A stretch of 64,000 bases of DNA from Nocardioides carbamazepini (GCF_024614185.1 NZ_JAHTLF010000018.1:78951-142950); one strand, 5' to 3'; positions 1 to 8,126 are shown, numbered from the stretch's first letter. Program-made: numbers and translations. Notes: generated by a model from the letters alone, not told the origin.

Positions 1-986
1 TCGCGTATCAGAACCTGACGCCGGGTACGTCGTACACGGTGAGTGGTGAGCTGCGGCGCAAGTCGGATGGTTCGGCGACCGGGATCACCGGTACGGCGAC
101 GTTCACTCCGGCTACTGCCAATGGCACCGTCGAGGTCGAGTTCACGGTTCCGGCCGGGTACGCGGGTCAGCAGCTGGTGGCGTTCGAGGAGTTGAAGGTC
201 ACGGGTCAGGCGGCGGTGGTCGCTGAGCACAAGGACATCAACGACGCCGCGCAGACGGTGAGTGTCTCGTCGCCGGCTCCGTCGATCGGTACGACGTTGG
301 TCGACAAGGCTGATGACGACCACACGATTCCTGCCGGTGGCGGCATCGTGGTGGACACGATCGCGTATCAGAACCTGACGCCGGGTACGTCGTACACGGT
401 GAGTGGTGAGCTGCGGCGCAAGTCGGATGGTTCGGCGACCGGGATCACCGGTACGGCGACGTTCACTCCGGCTACTGCCAATGGCACGGTCGAGGTGGAG
501 TTCACGGTTCCGGCCGGGTATGCGGGTCAGCAGCTGGTGGCGTTCGAGGAGTTGAAGGTCACGGGTCAGGCGGCGGTGGTCGCTGAGCACAAGGACATCA
601 ACGATGCTGCGCAGACCGTCTCGGTGGCGCCCAACCCGTCCATCGGGACCACGCTGGTCGACAAGGCTGATGACGACCACACGATTCCTGCCGGTGGCGG
701 CATCGTGGTGGACACGATCGCGTATCAGAACCTGACGCCGGGCACGTCGTACACGGTGAGTGGTGAGCTGCGGCGCAAGTCGGATGGTTCGGCGACCGGG
801 ATCACCGGTACGGCGACGTTCACTCCGGTCACGGCCAACGGCACCGTCGAGGTCGAGTTCACGGTTCCGGCCGGCTATGCGGGTCAGCAGCTGGTGGCCT
901 TCGAGGAGCTGAAGGTCACGGGTCAGGCGGCGGTGGTCGCTGAGCACAAGGACATCAACGACGCCGCGCAGACGGTGAGTGTCTCC
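1..986 (+). repeat. VaFE coding repeats, nearly identical at DNA level
   Basis: Three units of the VaFE domain: a partial unit to about 272, then 282-629 and 639-986. The bases at 1-270 recur almost unchanged at 361-630 and again from 718, giving DNA periods of 360 and 357 bp. Such identity implies recent duplication or gene conversion. More copies probably lie left of the window, and copy number may vary between strains. Confidence 0.9.
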
Positions 987-2210
987 AAGGGTGCGCCGAC
1001 CGTGAACACCCAGGCCTCCGCGGCCACGGTCGAGGTCGGTGCGGCCCTGCACGACGTGGTCACCATCACCGGGTTCGTCCCGGGCGGCAACGCGATGGGC
1101 ACCGCGACCCTCTACGGTCCGGTGACCACGGTGAACGGCACCGTCTGCACCGAGGCGAACGTGGTCGGCACGGTCACCTTCACCCCGGCCAATGGCACGA
1201 TCACGACGCCGACCGTCACGGTCACCCAGCCCGGCCTCTACACCTGGCAGGTCAACCTCAGCGCGGACGACCGCAACGAGGCGGCCACCCACGCGTGCGG
1301 TCTGGCGGCCGAGACCACCACGGTGCAGCAGCCGGACACCGGCGCGGGCGGTCAGTCCAAGGTCTCGCTGACCACGGAGACCTCGCACGACCAGGTCAAG
1401 CCCGGTGCCTACGTCTCCGACAAGGTCACCATCACCGGCTTCGTCCCCGGGCACGGCGCGATCGGCTCGGCCACCCTGTACGGACCGTTCGCCTCACGCG
1501 ACGAGATCACCTGCACGACTGCCAAGGCTGTCGGAACGGTGAGCTTCACGCCGGGCAACGGCCTCGTTCAGACGCCGACGGTCCAGGTGAACCAGACCGG
1601 CTACTACACCTGGGTGGCGTCGACCACGGCGGACAGTCGCAACACCGCCGCGTCGCACGCCTGTGGTCTGGTGTCGGAGACGACGCTGGTGCGCAAGCCG
1701 GCCTACTCGGCGCCGGTCGTCAGCACGGGCTTCAGCGCCGGGGGAAGGGATGTCGCCGGCCGTCGTAGTGTCGAGCGGATCCGCATCCCGTCGCTGGGGG
1801 TCAACGCCGGCACGTCGCTGGTCGGCATCAAGCGCGGCAAGATGCAGGTGCCGGGCAATGTGACCCGCACCGGTCAGCTCGGCCAGTCCGCTGCGGCCGG
1901 TGACCTGATCGGTACGACGGTCATCGCCGGCCACGTCTCCGACCGGCACGACCGGCCGGGTGCGTTCTGGAAGCTCACCAAGATCCGCAAGGGCAAGGTC
2001 GTGACGGTCTGGCAGGGCGGCAAGAAGCTGCGTTACCGGGTCACCTCGATCGAGAGGTTCTCGCGGGCCTCGAAGCTGCCCGACCGGTTCTTCTCGACCA
2101 CGGGTGAGCACAAGCTGGTGCTGATCAGCTGCGCCGGCAAGGTGACGACCTCGGGTGGCGGGTTCCACTACCGCCAGAACGTCGTGGTCACCGCGGTTCC
2201 GCTGGGCTGA
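1..2210 (+). CDS. VaFE-repeat surface protein with C-terminal sortase domain (5' end outside window)
   Basis: The reading frame is open from the left edge (codons start at base 3), so the N-terminus and signal peptide lie outside the window; the GTG at 39 sits inside a repeat and is not the real start. Three VaFE/T-Q-type repeats (about 119 residues, each with VAFEEL and a DINDAAQTV end) are followed by two Cys-pair beta domains (about 988-1335 and 1363-1698). The last segment is a class F-like sortase domain: AGHVSD with His codon at 1932, LISCAG with Cys at 2130 and HYRQN with Arg at 2172, so all catalytic residues are present. VaFE/T-Q domains in other surface proteins carry intramolecular covalent cross-links and act as stalks. 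There is no LPxTG or transmembrane anchor after the sortase. Fusion of a repeat stalk to its own sortase is unusual; the role in adhesion or wall attachment is inferred. Confidence 0.85.
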   Translation, partial: AYQNLTPGTSYTVSGELRRKSDGSATGITGTATFTPATANGTVEVEFTVPAGYAGQQLVAFEELKVTGQAAVVAEHKDINDAAQTVSVSSPAPSIGTTLVDKADDDHTIPAGGGIVVDTIAYQNLTPGTSYTVSGELRRKSDGSATGITGTATFTPATANGTVEVEFTVPAGYAGQQLVAFEELKVTGQAAVVAEHKDINDAAQTVSVAPNPSIGTTLVDKADDDHTIPAGGGIVVDTIAYQNLTPGTSYTVSGELRRKSDGSATGITGTATFTPVTANGTVEVEFTVPAGYAGQQLVAFEELKVTGQAAVVAEHKDINDAAQTVSVSKGAPTVNTQASAATVEVGAALHDVVTITGFVPGGNAMGTATLYGPVTTVNGTVCTEANVVGTVTFTPANGTITTPTVTVTQPGLYTWQVNLSADDRNEAATHACGLAAETTTVQQPDTGAGGQSKVSLTTETSHDQVKPGAYVSDKVTITGFVPGHGAIGSATLYGPFASRDEITCTTAKAVGTVSFTPGNGLVQTPTVQVNQTGYYTWVASTTADSRNTAASHACGLVSETTLVRKPAYSAPVVSTGFSAGGRDVAGRRSVERIRIPSLGVNAGTSLVGIKRGKMQVPGNVTRTGQLGQSAAAGDLIGTTVIAGHVSDRHDRPGAFWKLTKIRKGKVVTVWQGGKKLRYRVTSIERFSRASKLPDRFFSTTGEHKLVLISCAGKVTTSGGGFHYRQNVVVTAVPLG

Positions 2211-2221
2211 GCTCCGAAGAC

Positions 2222-2262
2222 TCCGGCGGCGGTGGTGGTGCTTGTCCGCCACCGCCGCCGGA
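2222..2262 (+). terminator. GC-rich terminator hairpin after the VaFE-sortase gene
   Basis: A perfect 14-bp inverted repeat (2222-2235 with 2249-2262) with a 13-base loop starts 12 bases after the stop codon. No T-run follows, as is common for actinobacterial hairpins. It separates the VaFE-sortase gene from the collagen operon. Confidence 0.6.
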
Positions 2263-2310
2263 CACATCCACTGGACTAATCACTCCGCAAGGAGAGAAGA
2301 GGAACGAACC

Positions 2311-3495
2311 ATGCCACCACGTCCGGAGTTGGGATATCTGGCCACTGTCTCGGGTGTCATGACGTTGAGCGTTCTGGCCGTCGGCTCCCCCGCCCAGGCC
2401 GAGCCGACCGCCGCGGCACAGGAGGGCGTGACCTGCCTGCTGCCGAGCGCACCGGACGGCAAGGCCGGTGCCGACGGGGCCTCGGGGCCGGCGGGCGCCG
2501 CGGGGCCGGCCGGCGCCGACGGTGCCGACGGCGCGCAGGGACCGACAGGTCCGCCCGGCGCGCAGGGGCCGGGGGGACCCCAGGGCGCGGAGGGGCCGGC
2601 CGGCGAGGTGGGTGAGGCCGGTCCGCCTGGTCCGCCTGGTCCGCCGGGGGCAGGCGCGGGGCGGTTGGTCCATGCCGCACCCGGTCCGGTCGACTGCAGC
2701 GCCGTACCCGGCGTCTGCGTCGTCGTGATCCCCGGTCCCGACGGCGCTCCTGGCGTGACCGGTCCTCGGGGCGACGATGGCCCGGCGGGTCTGGACGGGG
2801 CGGACGGGTCGGACGGTCCCGCCGGCATGCCAGGGCCGACCGGTCCGATCGGCGAGCCGGGCGCCGACGGGCCGATGGGTCCCCCCGGCGCACCCGGAGC
2901 TGTTGGACCGCCCGGACCTCCGGGTGCCGGATCGGCGCGGGTCGTCCACGCCGTCGTCGCGACCGACTGCTCCGCCTTCGACCCCGCCTGCGTCGCGACC
3001 GTCACCGGCGCGCCCGGCCCGGCCGGCGCCCCCGGACCGAAGGGACCCAGCGGCGCCGCCGGCGAGCCGGGCCTCGACGGCCAAGACGGAGCGGCGGGCC
3101 CGCAGGGCCCCGTCGGCCCGCAGGGCCCGGCCGGCGAGGACGGCAATGCCGGCCCGGAAGGGCCTCCGGGACCGCCGGGACCGCCCGGACCTCCGGGACC
3201 GCCCGGAGCCGGCGGCACCCGCGTCGTGCACGCGGTCGCCGCGACCGACGGCACCGTGCGGACCTTCCCGGAGATCTGCGCGGGCGATGTCGGCGGCAAG
3301 AACGGCGGGAAGAACGGCGGGAAGAAGGACGACGACGGGGCGGTCGAAGGCGCCGCGGCCGGCAACGGCACCGGTGGGCTGCCGGCGACCGGTGCGGCCG
3401 GTACCACGCTCGGCATGCTCGCGCTCGGCACCGCCATGACTGCGGCCGGCGTGGTCGTGGTCCGGCGTTCCCGCACACCGGCCGCCCATGAGTGA
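2311..3495 (+). CDS. Collagen-like LPATG-anchored surface protein
   Basis: 394 residues, starting at the ATG preceded by an AAGGAGAGAAGAGG ribosome site. A signal peptide (residues 1-30, ending SPAQA) precedes three uninterrupted Gly-X-Y blocks at about residues 50-115, 141-207 and 233-300. Each block finishes with a run of GPP triplets. After each block comes a related linker of about 25 residues (RLVHA/RVVHA start); the first two carry a Cys pair (VDCSAVPGVC, TDCSAFDPAC). A Lys/Gly-rich stretch leads to LPATG, a hydrophobic segment and RRSRTPAAHE, a standard sortase signal. The GXY blocks should form a triple helix, and the linker cysteines could lock trimers (inference). The 3' end overlaps the dioxygenase gene by 8 bases, so the two are co-translated. 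Prolines in the Y position would be substrates for that enzyme. Confidence 0.92.
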   Translation: MPPRPELGYLATVSGVMTLSVLAVGSPAQAEPTAAAQEGVTCLLPSAPDGKAGADGASGPAGAAGPAGADGADGAQGPTGPPGAQGPGGPQGAEGPAGEVGEAGPPGPPGPPGAGAGRLVHAAPGPVDCSAVPGVCVVVIPGPDGAPGVTGPRGDDGPAGLDGADGSDGPAGMPGPTGPIGEPGADGPMGPPGAPGAVGPPGPPGAGSARVVHAVVATDCSAFDPACVATVTGAPGPAGAPGPKGPSGAAGEPGLDGQDGAAGPQGPVGPQGPAGEDGNAGPEGPPGPPGPPGPPGPPGAGGTRVVHAVAATDGTVRTFPEICAGDVGGKNGGKNGGKKDDDGAVEGAAAGNGTGGLPATGAAGTTLGMLALGTAMTAAGVVVVRRSRTPAAHE

Positions 3496-4117
3496 GAGCC
3501 TCGTGGAGACGGGGGACGCCGCGGCGCCCCCGTCTCCACGGAGCATCGTCTACCGGCTCTGGAACGGCGTGATCCCGCCCGAGGTGTGCCAGGCGGTGAT
3601 CAGCTCGTTCGCCGACGAGGAGCTGTACGCCGCCACGGTGCAGCTCGCCGACCGCCCGGTGGAGATCATCTCCGAGTCCCGCAAGACGAGGCACACCTTC
3701 ATCGAGCCGGGCCACTGGGCCGGAGCCTTGGTGTCGCACTTCGCCAACCTGGCGAACCTGCTGTGGAAGTTCGACGTGACCGGTCTCGGCACGCTGAGCA
3801 TCCTGCGCTACGACGTCGGCGACCAGTTCACCTGGCACGTCGACGCGCTGAGCTATGACAGCACCGACTACGGCCAGCTCGGCACCGGGCTCGAGCGCAA
3901 GGTCAGCGTGACCGTCAACCTCTCGGACCCGAGTGGCTACGAGGGCGGCGATCTCGAGTTCATGAACGGCGTCGGACAGCTGCTGGCCCAGCCCCAGCTG
4001 CGGGACCAGGGCTCGGTCGTCGTCTTCCCGTCGACGGTCGGCCACCAGGTCACGCCGGTGACGTCGGGCGTCCGCTACTCACTGGTGGGCTGGATGGTCG
4101 GGCCGCCGCTGAGGTGA
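3488..4117 (+). CDS. Prolyl-4-hydroxylase-like 2OG-Fe(II) dioxygenase
   Basis: 209 residues with the double-stranded beta-helix of the 2-oxoglutarate/Fe(II) oxygenases (P4H/PKHD type). The facial triad is visible as H117-x-D119 (TWHVDA) and H186 (TVGHQV), and R196 (GVRYSL) should bind the 2OG C5 carboxylate. The LSDPSGYEGGDLEF stretch is typical of the family. There is no signal peptide, so it acts in the cytoplasm, before export of its substrate. Its ATG lies inside the end of the collagen-like gene and its stop overlaps the protease start (GTGA). This linkage makes proline hydroxylation of the collagen-like protein the most economical hypothesis. The family also contains enzymes with other substrates, so the target is inferred, while the enzyme class is secure. 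Confidence 0.85.
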   Translation: MSESLVETGDAAAPPSPRSIVYRLWNGVIPPEVCQAVISSFADEELYAATVQLADRPVEIISESRKTRHTFIEPGHWAGALVSHFANLANLLWKFDVTGLGTLSILRYDVGDQFTWHVDALSYDSTDYGQLGTGLERKVSVTVNLSDPSGYEGGDLEFMNGVGQLLAQPQLRDQGSVVVFPSTVGHQVTPVTSGVRYSLVGWMVGPPLR

Positions 4118-5259
4118 AGGTGGTCACGAGACATCGGGGACGGTGGTTCCTGGTGGCGCTGGCGGCGGTCGGCCTGCTGGCGCTCCCGGGACCACTCCCG
4201 GGGACCGCCGGCCGGCCGCCCCCGGCCGGGAACCAGGACACCATCGAGGTCTGGGTCTGCGCGGTCCCGCTCGACACCCGGGCTCCGGTCTACCAGCCGT
4301 CGCCGCTGCGGCTCGATCTCGACCCGGCCACTGTCGCGGACCAGCTCGACGAGCACGTGCGGCGCTACTTCGCGACCCTGTCCCACGGCCGGTACGCCCC
4401 GCGCTTCGTCGCCGGCGGGGTCCTGTCCCTGAGTGCCGACGACGGTGGGGAGGAGTGCATGGCGCGAGCCCAGGACCGGTCGCGCCGTACGGCGGACGCC
4501 GTCCTGGCCGTCGCGAACGCCGAGCACCGCGCCGACGCCCACGGCGGTCTCGGCAACCCCGGCGCGCGCTGCGCGCAGGCAGACGCGCCCTGTCCGGCGA
4601 GCGTCTCCCGGCGTGGGGCGTACGTCGGCGCCAGCGACTTCCACCCCGCCTGGGGCCCGCTCCCGGCCTTCGACCTGGTCGAGCACGAGCTGGGGCACAC
4701 CCTGGGCTGGCCGCACTCCGGAAGCCCCGCGGGGGAGTACGACAGCGCGCTGGACATGATGAGCGACAGCACCGCACCGCGCGCCGCGTTCCCGGACGAG
4801 CACCACGCCGGCGGCACGCTCGGCGTCAACCTGGCGGACGCCGGATGGATCCCGGCGAGCGACGTGGTCCGGGTACCTCGGGAAGGCACCGCCTCGACGT
4901 ACCGGATCAGCCGCTCGGCCGGCCCGGCCGGATTGCGCCTGCTCGAGCTGCCGCTGACCGCGGACCGGTTCCTCACCGTCGAGCTGCTGACCGCGGACGG
5001 TCTCGACCGCCATCTCCCCGAGTCGGGCATCGCGATCACCTGGGTCGACGCGTCGGCAGCGGCGTGTGGCACGCCGTGCGACCCGCTCCGGCGCCGGCAC
5101 ATCGCGCAGCGGAGCGCCCCGCCGTACACCGACCTGCTGCAGGCCGGCGAGGACCCCTGGTCGGGCCACGGTTGGCGGGTCGAGGTGGACAGCGTGGACG
5201 ACGGGACCGCGGTCGTCACCGTCGCCCCCCGGACCCGCCGCTCCGGCGCGGCCGGCTGA
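4114..5259 (+). CDS. Secreted metzincin-type zinc metalloprotease
   Basis: 381 residues, GTG start overlapping the previous stop by 4 bases. Residues 1-30 form a signal sequence (Arg/Lys-rich start, then a hydrophobic core). The metzincin zinc motif HELGHTLGWPH supplies H191, H195 and H201, with E192 as general base. A Met-turn candidate DMMSDS lies near residue 215. The C-terminal third is beta-rich and carries a Cys pair (CGTPC). It should act outside the cell as an endopeptidase. As third gene of the collagen-like/dioxygenase operon it could trim or remodel the collagen-like protein, by analogy with eukaryotic procollagen proteinases, which are also metzincins; that role is inference. It lacks an obvious propeptide cysteine switch. 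Confidence 0.82.
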   Translation: MKVVTRHRGRWFLVALAAVGLLALPGPLPGTAGRPPPAGNQDTIEVWVCAVPLDTRAPVYQPSPLRLDLDPATVADQLDEHVRRYFATLSHGRYAPRFVAGGVLSLSADDGGEECMARAQDRSRRTADAVLAVANAEHRADAHGGLGNPGARCAQADAPCPASVSRRGAYVGASDFHPAWGPLPAFDLVEHELGHTLGWPHSGSPAGEYDSALDMMSDSTAPRAAFPDEHHAGGTLGVNLADAGWIPASDVVRVPREGTASTYRISRSAGPAGLRLLELPLTADRFLTVELLTADGLDRHLPESGIAITWVDASAAACGTPCDPLRRRHIAQRSAPPYTDLLQAGEDPWSGHGWRVEVDSVDDGTAVVTVAPRTRRSGAAG

Positions 5260-5304
5260 ACCCGGCCGGCGATCCCGAGCCCACGCGTCAGGGCAACTGA
5301 CGAC

Positions 5305-5631
5305 ATGCGCATCATCAATCGTCGGGCCGCGTGTCCACCAGGTGTGATCCCACCTCGTGAAGGCGCCCCAGGCGACGACCCCGGAGAGTCCACCCGCAGG
5401 CTCGACCGGATCGTCGAGCTCTGGGCACAGGAGCTGGTCGCCCGGATGGACCAGCCCTACGCGGTCATGGTCCGCAGCACGTGGCTGACGGAGTATCTCG
5501 GCCCCTTCCCGAGCGCGCTGGCCGCTGCGAGTGCGGCCGAGCTGGAGACGCGCGCCAACGGCTCGCTGCCCGTGGACGAGCAGGTCTCGGTGCGCCTCCT
5601 TCCGCTCCGTCCGCCGACGGACAACGTCTGA
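5305..5631 (+). CDS. Hypothetical protein, 108 residues
   Basis: Not recognised. Short soluble protein, Pro-rich at the N-terminus and then mixed helix, with no signal peptide or membrane segment. It lies 45 bases after the metalloprotease in the same direction and ends 5 bases before the stop of the opposing histidine kinase. No clear ribosome site precedes 5305; a GTG at 5344 is an alternative start. The compact convergent packing supports a real gene, but the evidence is modest. Confidence 0.45.
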   Translation: MRIINRRAACPPGVIPPREGAPGDDPGESTRRLDRIVELWAQELVARMDQPYAVMVRSTWLTEYLGPFPSALAAASAAELETRANGSLPVDEQVSVRLLPLRPPTDNV

Positions 5632-5636
5632 TCGAG

Positions 5637-7985
5637 TCAGGCGCTGATGCCGACGACGATCTCCGCGACCTCCTGGTCGGCGACGGCCAGCACCCGGGCG
5701 CCGGCGGCGAGCGGCCCCGCGGTCGCGCGGACGCCGGCGCCGAGGTGCGGATGGGCGCCGACGAGCGTCATCCGCGCGCCGGTCGGTACGGGGAAGAGGG
5801 TCACCGTCAGCTCCTGGCCGGGCGGCGTGTCGGCCACCACGGAGAGCAGCAGGTTTCCCAGCTCCGCCGAGACGTCTCCGGGCAGGTCCTCGCCGCCGGC
5901 GCGCACGACCAGGCGCACACCCTGGTCGTGGGCGTCGCTCAGGGCCCGGGCGAACCACTCGCCCATGTGCACCAGATCCGGATGGAGCAGGGTGAGCTGA
6001 CGCAGGTAGGCCTCCTCGACCGCGCACTGTGCCCGCAGTGCCGGATCCCCGGGATCGGCGGCCGTGCGCGCTGTCTCCAGCAGCCCGAGGGAGCGGTTCA
6101 GCCCGGCCGTGCGCCAGCGGGCCCGGGCGCGGTCGGCGGCCTCGCGCTCGACCAGCCGGGTGCGCGCGGCCCAGGCGGCGCGCTGATCGGCGGCGGCGCG
6201 GACGCCGATCGCGCCGATCGCGTGCTGGAAACTCCGCCACGCCCCGATCAGTCCGAGCGCCGCGGCACCGCCTATCAGCACGATGGTCCGGGCGCCCGAG
6301 GAGGACTCTCCGACATCGACGGCGACCGTGAGCACCACGACGGTGTATCCGAGGACCGCCCACACGATGGTGGTCGGGCGGGGGCCCAGCTCGGCGAGGA
6401 GGACGAGGAGCCCGGTGGCCCCGACGGCCTGCCACAGCACCGGATCGTCACGGCCGTAGTCGACGGCGGCCGCGGAGAGCACGAAGGCCACGCCACACGC
6501 GCCCGCGAGGCCGAGGGCCGCCCAGGCCGGCAGCGTCCGCCGGTTCCGGGTGCACCACCAGGCCAGTGCGGTGCCGAGGGTGGCGATGGTCGCCATGAGG
6601 TACTCCGACGTCAGCTCGCCGGGATGGTTGCCGACCGCGAGCACGAAGCCGACAGCGGACACGCCGGCGGCGTAGACGAGGCAGGCCCGCCGCCGCAGGA
6701 CCCGCACGATGCGGGTGATGTCACCACGGCGGTGGGGGCGCGCCGTGGGGGCGGATCCGCCGGGAACGGTGAGTCGGACCCGCGTCCCTGCACCCGGGGC
6801 CGTGTCGAGATCGACGTCGATACCGGCCTCGCGCGCCCGGTCGAACACCGACGTGGCCAGCCCACCGACCCGCCCGGCGCCAGCGGCCCGGTGGTCGAAG
6901 CCGACACCGTCGTCGGCCACCGTGACGACGAGATCGCCGTCGTGGGTCTCCGCGTGCACCCGCACCTCGTCGATGCCGGCGTGCTTGGCCGCGTTCTGGA
7001 CCAGCTCGGTGGTCGCGCGCCGCAGGGCGCGCAGGCGCACGGGCGCCAGGGTGCCTTCGATCGCCGTGAGCGCGGCGTCATCCAGCCCCAGATGGCGGAC
7101 CCGGATCCGGGTGTCGTACGACGTCGCGCGGATGCCGTCGTCGTCGCCGATCGGCTCGGCACCGGCCTGCAGCGCGGTGACGGTCGCGATGTCGCGGGCG
7201 CAGCGTTGGCGGACCGCCTCGGCATCGCGGACCGCGCCGCCGCCGCTGGCGATCGCGGCCAGGGTGTTGATCACCGTGTCGTGCAGCACCCGGGTGTCCT
7301 CGGCCGCCGCGCGGCTGGCGGCCGCCTGGGACGCCACGGCCGCCTGGTCGCGGTGCGCCGCCGTAGCCTCGGCGTCGGCCCGGGTCGCGAAGTCGAAGAG
7401 ATACGACTGCCCGACCCGCGTGGCGAGCACGATGGCCCACACGGTGACGACGACCGCAACAGGCAGGGTCGTCGGCAGATCGGGCCGCAGCGCCAGCATG
7501 GCGGCGGGCACCAGCACCGACGAGAGTGCTGGGAGCACCAGCGCCGTACGCCCGCGCAGGACGAACGCCGGCGTGACGCCACCGAGGTTCATCATCCAGC
7601 AGGCCGCGAACAGCAGCGGGTCGTCCATCGAGTCGGCCGCCGCCCAGTCGGCGAGGAAGAGCGCGTAGACCGCCAGCACCGGCACCCAGGTCGGCAGTCG
7701 GCCGGCCCGCGTGGCGAGGGTCGCGACCAGCGCCGCGGCATGAGCCGCCAGCAGGGGGAGCAGAGCGGACACCGGGCCGGGCGACGCGACGACGGCGAGC
7801 AGCATGACGACCTGCCAGCCGGCGGTCCCCACCAGGAAGGCACGGGTCAGCGCGTCGGTCAGGCTGCGGGTCGCCCAGCCGCTGAGGTCCGGGACGAAGG
7901 GCGACGTCCGCCGGAGCAGGTCTCGGACCAGGCGGTGGACCAGGTCCCGGCGCTGCCCACGACCGGGCACTCGGACGATCTGCAC
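5637..7985 (-). CDS. Double-module membrane histidine kinase (NarL/DesK-type sensor)
   Basis: 782 residues from a GTG at 7985, preceded by AGGGTGG. The N-terminal part has several membrane helices, followed by a coiled-coil and a HisKA_3-type phosphoacceptor in VLHDTVINTLAAI (His about residue 235). An HATPase follows with N box ELVQNAAKHAG and G box ADDGVGFD. Unlike ordinary NarL-type kinases it continues for about 350 residues: a second membrane block (about 430-560) and a second soluble module resembling a kinase core without the acceptor His or ATP boxes. It lies divergent from the NarL-type regulator at 8127, its likely partner. The signal is unknown; the locus suggests control of surface-protein genes. 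A paralogue of the same build lies at 22961-25258. Confidence 0.82.
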   Translation of the reverse strand: MQIVRVPGRGQRRDLVHRLVRDLLRRTSPFVPDLSGWATRSLTDALTRAFLVGTAGWQVVMLLAVVASPGPVSALLPLLAAHAAALVATLATRAGRLPTWVPVLAVYALFLADWAAADSMDDPLLFAACWMMNLGGVTPAFVLRGRTALVLPALSSVLVPAAMLALRPDLPTTLPVAVVVTVWAIVLATRVGQSYLFDFATRADAEATAAHRDQAAVASQAAASRAAAEDTRVLHDTVINTLAAIASGGGAVRDAEAVRQRCARDIATVTALQAGAEPIGDDDGIRATSYDTRIRVRHLGLDDAALTAIEGTLAPVRLRALRRATTELVQNAAKHAGIDEVRVHAETHDGDLVVTVADDGVGFDHRAAGAGRVGGLATSVFDRAREAGIDVDLDTAPGAGTRVRLTVPGGSAPTARPHRRGDITRIVRVLRRRACLVYAAGVSAVGFVLAVGNHPGELTSEYLMATIATLGTALAWWCTRNRRTLPAWAALGLAGACGVAFVLSAAAVDYGRDDPVLWQAVGATGLLVLLAELGPRPTTIVWAVLGYTVVVLTVAVDVGESSSGARTIVLIGGAAALGLIGAWRSFQHAIGAIGVRAAADQRAAWAARTRLVEREAADRARARWRTAGLNRSLGLLETARTAADPGDPALRAQCAVEEAYLRQLTLLHPDLVHMGEWFARALSDAHDQGVRLVVRAGGEDLPGDVSAELGNLLLSVVADTPPGQELTVTLFPVPTGARMTLVGAHPHLGAGVRATAGPLAAGARVLAVADQEVAEIVVGISA

Positions 7986-8080
7986 CCGACCACCCTGCCG
8001 CACCGGCCGCCCGGTCGTGGCGGCAGTCGGCACCTTCGCGCCGATCCGGCCGCGACGTCCTCCGATGCCCGGGAGCGGGG

Positions 8081-8095
8081 GTGAGTTCGACTCAC
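8081..8095. promoter_or_regulatory. Inverted repeat in the kinase/regulator divergent promoter
   Basis: GTGAGT-TCG-ACTCAC, six-base arms around three bases, sits between the starts of the histidine kinase (7985) and the response regulator (8127). It is a plausible operator for the regulator. No functional evidence is visible beyond symmetry and position. Confidence 0.4.
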
Positions 8096-8126
8096 CTGTA
8101 CACAGTCGGATGCCGGACCTGCCAGA

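Noticed and set aside
2155..2310. Longer collagen-like gene starting at 2155
   Set aside because: That start lies within the end of the VaFE-sortase gene and crosses a terminator; ATG 2311 has a strong ribosome site followed by a clean signal peptide.
2188..3546. Long minus-strand frames opposite the collagen-like gene
   Set aside because: They are Gly/Pro/Arg-rich mirror images of the GXY repeats without any start context.
5481..8084. Long plus-strand frame opposite the first histidine kinase
   Set aside because: Product is a random Arg/Gly/Asp-rich chain typical of the antisense of GC-rich genes; the minus strand holds clear kinase motifs.
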